The notes below the pieces were generated by a model. That model was not told the DNA's origin. It saw nothing but the letters and a program-made list of their open reading frames with translations, and did no database searches. A stretch of 64,000 nt of DNA from the NCBI GenBank assembly GCA_934500835.1, contig CAKSTR010000002.1, positions 62,001 through 126,000 of the forward strand. Reading direction: 5' to 3'. Made by a program: the position numbers and the translations under genes. Source of the DNA: an uncultured Paracoccaceae bacterium. GTDB taxonomy: Bacteria; Pseudomonadota; Alphaproteobacteria; Rhodobacterales; Rhodobacteraceae. Within the stretch, counting starts at the first letter, position 1. Each line of letters opens with the position of its first letter. Shown here in pieces: positions 59,008 to 64,000 of this stretch.

Positions 59008-59796
59008 ATGTCGCGCCCGCCCCGCCGCCCAGTTGTGGGCATCATCGGCAACCCGCATGCGCTCAATGACCGCTACGATGTCCATGCCAGCGGCACGATG
59101 AACACCGAGGCTGTCGCCGATGTGGCCCATTGCCTGCCGATCATCATCGCCGCCGACCCGCGCTATGTCTCGGTCGACGACCTGATGCAGCTTTGCGACG
59201 GCTTCCTGCTGACCGGCGGACGGCCCAACGTCCATCCTTCGGAATACGGGGTCGAGGAAACACCGGCCCATGGTGCCTTCGACCGTGGCCGCGACGCCAT
59301 CGTGCTGCCCCTGATCCGCGCCTGCGTCGAGCGCGGCCAGCCCTTCCTTGGCATCTGCCGCGGCTTTCAGGAGGTGAACGTGGCAATGGGCGGCTCTCTC
59401 CACCCCGAGATCCGCGATCTGCCGGGCCGGATGAACCACCGCATGCCGCCCGATGGCACGCTTGAGGAGCAGTTCGCCCTGCGCCACCCGGTCCGCTTTG
59501 CCGAAGGCTCGGTCTTCCATCGGTTGACGGGGGCGCAGGAGGTGATGACCAATACGCTGCACGGGCAGGGGATCGACCGGCCGGGCCCCCGCATCGTCAT
59601 CGACGGCACCGCCCCCGATGGCACGCCCGAGGCGATCCATGTCAGGGACGCGCCCGGCTTCACCCTGTCGGTGCAGTGGCACCCCGAATGGCGCGCCGGC
59701 GAAGACCCGGTGTCCCGCCCCCTGTTCGAGGCCTTTGGCCGCGCCTGCGCCGATTGGGTGGCGGGGCGGCAGGTCCGGCTGGAAGGGGCGGCCTAG
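59008..59796 (+). CDS. Gamma-glutamyl-gamma-aminobutyrate hydrolase-like (class I glutamine amidotransferase, peptidase C26)
   Basis: The start is placed at ATG 59008 (MSRPPRRPVVGIIGNPHALN); ATG 58981 is an alternative. The product is 262 residues. The nucleophile Cys is in PFLGICRGFQEVNVAMGGSL, and the His-Glu pair is in LSVQWHPEW. The conserved FLLTGGRPNVHPSEYG is typical of PuuD-type hydrolases. Family members split gamma-glutamyl amides, for example in putrescine degradation. No other polyamine genes are in the window, so the substrate is inferred from family only. Confidence 0.9.
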   Translation: MSRPPRRPVVGIIGNPHALNDRYDVHASGTMNTEAVADVAHCLPIIIAADPRYVSVDDLMQLCDGFLLTGGRPNVHPSEYGVEETPAHGAFDRGRDAIVLPLIRACVERGQPFLGICRGFQEVNVAMGGSLHPEIRDLPGRMNHRMPPDGTLEEQFALRHPVRFAEGSVFHRLTGAQEVMTNTLHGQGIDRPGPRIVIDGTAPDGTPEAIHVRDAPGFTLSVQWHPEWRAGEDPVSRPLFEAFGRACADWVAGRQVRLEGAA

Positions 59797-59817
59797 AACC
59801 GCTGCCGATCCGAGACC

Positions 59818-59915
59818 CTTCACTTTGGCTCAAATATCCTGCGGGGATGCGACCATGGTTTGCGCCATTGGTTCAAGCAACCAATGGTCGCGTGGAGGGG
59901 TGCAAAACCCCTCCA
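59818..59915 (-). repeat. 98-bp dispersed repeat, copy 2 (inverted relative to copy 1)
   Basis: The reverse complement matches 14827-14924 at 95 of 98 positions. Two differences lie in the GGATATTT..CCAA spacer region and one in the linker before it. All nested inverted repeats are kept. It lies 22 bases past the stop of the peptidase C26 gene. The region 59797-60129 holds this repeat, about 150 bases in which I see nothing, and then the terminator hairpins of the L,D-transpeptidase gene. Confidence 0.9.
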
Positions 59916-60066
59916 TCCGCCGGCCAGAGGCGCGCCCGGGACGCCCGCCAGCAACGCTGGCCAGAGCCAGTGCCGCGAGCACCGCCTGCACATGAAGGAT
60001 GCGGCGCGAGACCGTGGCGGCACCGTAGGCGCGGCCGCGATCACGCAGGCCCCCCAAAACTGAAAA

Positions 60067-60112
60067 GGGCCCGCCATTTCCTGGCGGGCCCCTGATTTTC
60101 GTCGAAAATCAG
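60067..60112 (-). terminator. Double hairpin downstream of the L,D-transpeptidase gene
   Basis: CTGATTTTCG-T-CGAAAATCAG (60092-60112) is directly followed, reading on the minus strand, by GGGCCCGCC-N7-GGCGGGCCC (60067-60091) and a short T-run (TTTTC). It begins 17 bases after the stop at 60130. The G+C-rich hairpin with the T-run is a good intrinsic terminator. Confidence 0.8.
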
Positions 60113-60129
60113 TGCCTGTCGTGGCCGGG

Positions 60130-61125
60130 TCAGTCCTGCGGGCAGGTGCCGTTGACCAGGGGCACAGCGCAGGCCGGGGCCGCCGGCGCAACCGCAGGGG
60201 CGGCAGGCTCGGGCGTCACCGCGGGCACGGCCGGGGTGTCGACAGCCGCCGGCTCGACCGCCGGATCGGTGGTCGGGGCCGGGGTCGAGGGCGCCACAAG
60301 GCCCGGCGGCGGGCCCATCAGGGTCAGCTCGGGCGCCGGCACAGCCGGTGCCGCGGCCTTCGGCGCCGCAGCCTTCTTCGGGGCCGGCGGTTTCGGGATC
60401 GACAGGCCGGTCGGCATCTCGCCCTTCGAGGTCAGCACGATGACCTTCTCGCCGCCCTTCACCCGGTCATACAGGTCCATGACGTCCTGGTTGATCATGC
60501 GGAAGCAGCCCGAGGAGGCATTGCGCCCGATCGACTTCCAGTCCGGGGTGCCGTGGATCCGGTAGCCATAATCGCGACCGTCCGAGGTCAGATAGATCGC
60601 GCGCGCGCCAAGCGGGTTGGTCGGGCCGCCAGGCTGGCCGTTCTCCCACTTCGACAACTCGGGCTTCCTTGCGATCATCTCCTTGGGCGGGGTCCAGGTC
60701 GGCCAGAGCTTCTTGTTGGCCACGATGGATTCACCCGACCAGCCAAAGCCTTCGGCACCGACGGCGATGCCGTAGCGGATCGCCTTGTTCTTGCCGAGGA
60801 CATAGTAAAGCACGCGCTGGCCGGGGTTGATGATGATGGTGCCGGGCACCTGATCGGTCGGGTACTCGACGACCTGACGGCGGTAGGCCTCGGGGATCTG
60901 CTCGACCGGCAGCGCGGGGACCGAGTACTGGCCGTCCGACTTCGCCACATAGACGTTGTCCTCGGGCGTCGGCAGCGGAGGCTGGTCTGCGGCCGGGGCG
61001 GGGGTGCCGGCGGGCTGACCGGTGATCGGATCGACACAGGCCGACAGGGTCAGCAGGGCTGCAAGGGCAAGGATCGACGATTTCAGCAGTGGGATACGGG
61101 CGGGCAGGCGGCCGGTCAGGGTCAT
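60130..61125 (-). CDS. L,D-transpeptidase (YkuD family) lipoprotein
   Basis: A 331-residue protein with a lipoprotein signal (SSILALAALLTLSAC, lipid cysteine Cys30). The YkuD catalytic core is at about residues 95-235: YGYRIHGTPDWKSIG then RNASSGCFRM, with His191 and catalytic Cys207. It cross-links peptidoglycan stems or attaches proteins to them in the periplasm. The C-terminal ~90 residues form a Pro/Ala/Thr-rich tail (for example PAVPAVTPEPAAPAVAPAAP), probably disordered. Confidence 0.93.
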   Translation of the reverse strand: MTLTGRLPARIPLLKSSILALAALLTLSACVDPITGQPAGTPAPAADQPPLPTPEDNVYVAKSDGQYSVPALPVEQIPEAYRRQVVEYPTDQVPGTIIINPGQRVLYYVLGKNKAIRYGIAVGAEGFGWSGESIVANKKLWPTWTPPKEMIARKPELSKWENGQPGGPTNPLGARAIYLTSDGRDYGYRIHGTPDWKSIGRNASSGCFRMINQDVMDLYDRVKGGEKVIVLTSKGEMPTGLSIPKPPAPKKAAAPKAAAPAVPAPELTLMGPPPGLVAPSTPAPTTDPAVEPAAVDTPAVPAVTPEPAAPAVAPAAPACAVPLVNGTCPQD

Positions 61126-61264
61126 GCGTGGCTCACAAGGTTTCCTTTCCGGAAACGATGTCCCCGGATTCCATCGCGCCGGACACTAGCTGAGGCCGGG
61201 TTGGGCGTCAAACTGCCGCAGAAGCCGCAGGCGGCGGCTTGCCCGGTTATGACGGCTTCGTGAA

Positions 61265-61289
61265 CGGGGACGGGCAAAACCCGTCCCCG
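61265..61289. terminator. Hairpin downstream of kynA
   Basis: CGGGGACGGG (61265-61274) pairs perfectly with CCCGTCCCCG (61280-61289) across 5 bases, 17 bases past the kynA stop. There is no long T-tract, so it may be a weak terminator or an mRNA-stabilising structure. Confidence 0.6.
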
Positions 61290-61305
61290 CCGCGGATCGC
61301 GGTTG

Positions 61306-62142
61306 TCAAAGCACGGTGCGCAACGACCACAGCTCGGGGAAAAGCTGCACGTCCAGCATCCGCTTGAGATAGGCGATGCCCGAGGTGCCGCCCGTGCCCC
61401 GCTTGAACCCGATCACCCGTTCGACCGTGGTGACATGGTTGAAGCGCCAGCGGCGGAAGTAATCCTCGAAATCCACCAGCTTTTCGGCCAGCTCATATGC
61501 CTCCCAATGCGCCACGGGGTCGCGATAGACCTGCGCCCAGACCTCCTGCACGCCTTCATTGAAGGACCAGGGCTGGCGCAGATCCCGCTCCAGCACATCC
61601 TGCGGCACGGCAAAGCCCATCCGGGCCAAAAGGCGCAGCGCCTCGTCGTAAAGGCTGGGCTTTGCCAGTTCGGCCTCAAGTTTGGCCAGAAGGTCTGGCC
61701 GGTGCGCGTGCGGTTTCAGCATGGCAAGGTTGCGGTTGCCCACGGCGTATTCGATCAGCCGGTATTGCCAGGACTGGAAGCCCGACGACTGGCCAAGCGT
61801 CTCGCGGAAGGTGGTGTAGTCGGCCGGGGTCATCGTGCGCAGCACATCCCAGGCGTTGTTCAGCTGCTCGAAGATCCGGGCGATCCGCGCCAGCATCTTG
61901 AAGGCCTCCCGCGCGCGGTCGGTGGCAACCATACGGCGCGCGGCGTCCAGCTCGTGCAGCGCAAGGCGCATCCAGAGTTCTGAGACCTGATGCTGCACGA
62001 TGAACAGCATCTCGTCATGCGCGGTGCTGAGCGGCTTCTGCGCGCTCAGGATCTGGTCGATGGCAAGGTAGTCGCCGTAGGACATGCGTCCGTCAAAGGA
62101 CATCTGGGCGCCGTCTGCGGCCGGGTCGGGTAGCTTGGTCAT
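61306..62142 (-). CDS. kynA: Tryptophan 2,3-dioxygenase
   Basis: The start is ATG 62142 ([20 protein letters not shown]), with GGAG upstream; the frame is open 11 codons further. The product is 278 residues. The family heme and substrate residues are present: [20 protein letters not shown] with the distal His, [20 protein letters not shown], and the proximal heme ligand His in [19 protein letters not shown] followed by RGTGGTSG. It opens the indole ring of tryptophan to N-formylkynurenine. With kynU it indicates the kynurenine route; the formamidase (kynB) is not in the window. Confidence 0.95.
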   Translation of the reverse strand: MTKLPDPAADGAQMSFDGRMSYGDYLAIDQILSAQKPLSTAHDEMLFIVQHQVSELWMRLALHELDAARRMVATDRAREAFKMLARIARIFEQLNNAWDVLRTMTPADYTTFRETLGQSSGFQSWQYRLIEYAVGNRNLAMLKPHAHRPDLLAKLEAELAKPSLYDEALRLLARMGFAVPQDVLERDLRQPWSFNEGVQEVWAQVYRDPVAHWEAYELAEKLVDFEDYFRRWRFNHVTTVERVIGFKRGTGGTSGIAYLKRMLDVQLFPELWSLRTVL

Positions 62143-62275
62143 GGCTCTTTCTCCAAATGAAATCGATAGGTTCAAAGGAAAGGGCCGGGTCTCCGGTTGA
62201 GGATGGACAGATTGCCAAGCCGGCGCCAGATGGCGATCCAGCCCGAAGGGCGGCAGACCGGAGGCAAGGCGCGGG

Positions 62276-62761
62276 TCATGCTGCGGCCCTGGGCGTCAGC
62301 GTCAGCGACATGTGGTTGCGGTCGAAGGTGATGCCCGAAGGGCGGGCCAGCAGCTCCACCCGGTCCAGACGCCAGCCCCGCCGGTCAAGGAAGCGGCGCG
62401 CATATTCGCTGGCATGCACGGTCAGGCGCGGCAGGCCGGCGGCCCGCGCATGGGCCAGCAGCGCATCGTAGATCGGCGCGGCATGGCCCTTGCCCATCGC
62501 TTCGGGCAACACGAAAGCCAGATCGAGATGACCATCCGCTGTCAGCGACATGAAGCCGGTGATGCGGCCGCGCTCTTCGGACACCCAGGCCGATTGCGCC
62601 GAAAGCTTCTTGGCCATGTCCGGCGCGTCAACGCCTTCGGGCGCCCAGTCCAGACGCTGTGCCTGATCGTAGAAACCCGCCGCCCCTTCACGCACGGCAC
62701 GGAAAAACACCTGCCCGCAGGCGGTGCCATCCGAGGGGCGGAAGGGACGGACGGCGATCAT
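62276..62761 (-). CDS. GNAT family N-acetyltransferase
   Basis: The preferred start is ATG 62761 ([20 protein letters not shown]); an ATG 10 codons earlier is possible. The product is 161 residues. The GNAT fold is visible: [19 protein letters not shown], the beta4-alpha3 CoA-binding region [20 protein letters not shown], and [20 protein letters not shown]. The acyl acceptor is unknown. It lies between kynU and kynA on the same strand, 79 bases after kynU. Confidence 0.87.
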   Translation of the reverse strand: MIAVRPFRPSDGTACGQVFFRAVREGAAGFYDQAQRLDWAPEGVDAPDMAKKLSAQSAWVSEERGRITGFMSLTADGHLDLAFVLPEAMGKGHAAPIYDALLAHARAAGLPRLTVHASEYARRFLDRRGWRLDRVELLARPSGITFDRNHMSLTLTPRAAA

Positions 62762-62840
62762 CTGTCCCGCCGCAGATGTCTTCGAAGACATGTGCCAAGA
62801 CGTTGAGAAACCTCCTGGCCCAAGGGGTGGGCGGAAGGCA

Positions 62841-64000
62841 TCACGTCACGCGCGACCGGGCCTTGAATTCGGGCCGGTCCCAGGATTGCGTCGTCATGAT
62901 CCGGGCAAGAATCGCGACCGCCCGGTCCACCTCATCGGTGCCGATGTAGAGCGGGGTGAAGCCGAAGCGCAGGATGTCAGGCGCGCGGAAGTCACCGATC
63001 ACACCCTCGGCAATCAGCGCCTGCATGATCGCATAGCCTTCGGCGTGCCGGAACGAGACCTGAGAGCCGCGGCTGTCATGATCGCGCGGGGTGGCAAGGG
63101 TCAGGCCGGGACAGGCGGATTCGACCCCGGCGATGAAGCGGTCCTGCAAGGACAGCGCCATGGCGCGAAGGTCGTTCATATCGACCCCCTCCCACACATC
63201 GAGGGCGGCATCGAGGGCAGCCAGTTGCAGGATCGGCGGGGTGCCGACACGCATCCGCTCCACTCCCGAGCCGGGCCGATAGTCCAGATCGAAGGCGAAG
63301 GGCGCCTCATGCCCCAGCCAGCCCGACAGGGCAGGGCGCGCCGCCGCCTGATGGCGCGGTGCGACATAGATGAAGGCCGGGCCGCCGGGGCCGGAGTTCA
63401 GGTATTTGTAGCTGCAACCCACCGCGAAATCGGCGCCGTCACGGGCCAGATGCACGGGAATGGCCCCGGCCGAATGCGCCAGATCCCAGACCACCAGCGC
63501 CCCCGCCTCATGCGCGCGCCGGATGATGCGGGCCATGTCATGCTTGCGGCCGGTGCGGTAGTCGACCTCGGTCACCATCACCACGGCGATGTCGGGGCCG
63601 ATGGCGGCTTCGACATCCTCGGGCGCCACGGTGCGCAGGGCGTAGCCTTCGCCCAGAGTCCGCACCAGACCATCGGCGATATAAAGGTCCGAGGGGAAGT
63701 TGCCGGTGTCCGACAGCACCACCTTGCGACTGGGGTTCATCTCGAAGGCCGAGGCCAGCGCCTGATAGACCTTGACCGACAGCGTATCGCCCATCACGAC
63801 CGAGCCGTCTTCCGCCCCGATCAGCCGGGCGATCCGGTTGCCGATGCGGCTTGGCATCTCCATCCAGCCGGCCTGGTTCCAGCCGCGGATCAGCATCTGA
63901 CCCCATTCCGCCGTGACCGTTTGCGCAACCCGTGCCGCCGCCGCCCTTGGCATCGGGCCAAGCGAGTTGCCGTCCAGATAGATCACGCCGGCCGGCAGGT
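62841..64000 (-). CDS. kynU: Kynureninase, N-terminus beyond the window
   Basis: The reading frame is open through the right edge. The last visible codons before the GTG at 63986 spell LPAG, giving LPAGVIYLDGNSLGPMPRAA, the usual near-N-terminal motif of kynureninase. About 15 codons are therefore missing. Motifs: the PLP region GDTLSVKVYQALASAFEMNP, VVWDLAHSAGAIPVHLARDG, and the PLP lysine in FAVGCSYKYLNSGPGGPAF. The C-terminal PDILRFGFTPLYIGTDEVDR is typical. It hydrolyses kynurenine to anthranilate and alanine. It precedes the GNAT and kynA genes. Confidence 0.95.
   Translation of the reverse strand, partial: LPAGVIYLDGNSLGPMPRAAAARVAQTVTAEWGQMLIRGWNQAGWMEMPSRIGNRIARLIGAEDGSVVMGDTLSVKVYQALASAFEMNPSRKVVLSDTGNFPSDLYIADGLVRTLGEGYALRTVAPEDVEAAIGPDIAVVMVTEVDYRTGRKHDMARIIRRAHEAGALVVWDLAHSAGAIPVHLARDGADFAVGCSYKYLNSGPGGPAFIYVAPRHQAAARPALSGWLGHEAPFAFDLDYRPGSGVERMRVGTPPILQLAALDAALDVWEGVDMNDLRAMALSLQDRFIAGVESACPGLTLATPRDHDSRGSQVSFRHAEGYAIMQALIAEGVIGDFRAPDILRFGFTPLYIGTDEVDRAVAILARIMTTQSWDRPEFKARSRVT

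Noticed and set aside
59916..60060. A small gene on either strand after the second 98-bp repeat.
   Set aside because: Available short frames begin inside the repeat or lack a ribosome-binding site and show no recognisable sequence.
1..64000. tRNA or rRNA genes, CRISPR arrays, insertion sequences and prophage genes.
   Set aside because: I looked through the intergenic gaps and gene products and found no cloverleaf-like sequence, spacer-repeat array, transposase or phage protein.

Overview
The window is high-GC DNA with short intergenic gaps, ATGA-type start/stop overlaps and a gene set typical of the alphaproteobacterial family Rhodobacteraceae. Pointers are a taurine cluster of tpa, tauR, xsc and soeABC, a DUF1345 protein, a small protein resembling DUF6280, an isoaspartyl methyltransferase next to tolC, and recurring GGATATTT..GCCAA..TGAAG intergenic modules. 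I saw no rRNA, tRNA, CRISPR array, phage or transposase gene. This looks like chromosomal DNA. The species cannot be named from sequence alone.

Layout. 1-5.5 kb (minus): a MoxR AAA ATPase / DUF58 / SpoIIM-like / DUF4350 / DUF4129 envelope cluster, then a DUF805 membrane protein. 6.0-14.0 kb (plus): a FixL/FixJ-like two-component pair directly ahead of acetyl-CoA synthetase, then adenylate kinase and an MHS-family transporter with a large extra loop. 14.0-18.7 kb: a small membrane protein, an orphan receiver, and the molybdate uptake operon modABC (minus) behind a ModE-like regulator with a recognisable Mo-box. 18.7-24.0 kb: glycerol catabolism (glpD-glpK) divergent from glpR, and a serine hydrolase. 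24.0-32.9 kb (minus): a complete chemosensory operon (STAS, CheY, CheA, CheW, CheR, a second receiver, an unknown protein, an MCP, CheB, CheD) with no flagellar genes. 33.0-45.5 kb (plus): a UDP-glucuronate epimerase-like protein and then taurine dissimilation. 45.5-64 kb: mixed housekeeping and envelope genes (hexose-phosphate mutase, Pcm, TolC, a PopZ-like protein, YgfZ, an MsbA-type ABC exporter, ExoD, a DMT exporter, DUF305, an L,D-transpeptidase), ending in a kynurenine-pathway set (kynU partial, a GNAT, kynA).

How the parts may work together. Taurine would be deaminated by Tpa to sulfoacetaldehyde and cleaved by Xsc to acetyl phosphate and sulfite. The acetyl phosphate could yield ATP through the acetate kinase encoded next to it. 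Sulfite would be oxidised by the molybdenum enzyme SoeABC or exported by the TSUP protein. Acetate could be re-activated by Acs, and molybdate for SoeA could be supplied by ModABC. These links are inferences from co-location.

The most notable non-coding signals are: a 98-bp repeat present twice, 45 kb apart and inverted, 95/98 identical; a four-unit 11-bp tandem array upstream of tpa; paired TauR-like boxes with the same 23-bp period upstream of both tpa and xsc; a class of TTTTCGNNGAAAA hairpins at gene ends; and an extended direct repeat upstream of acs.
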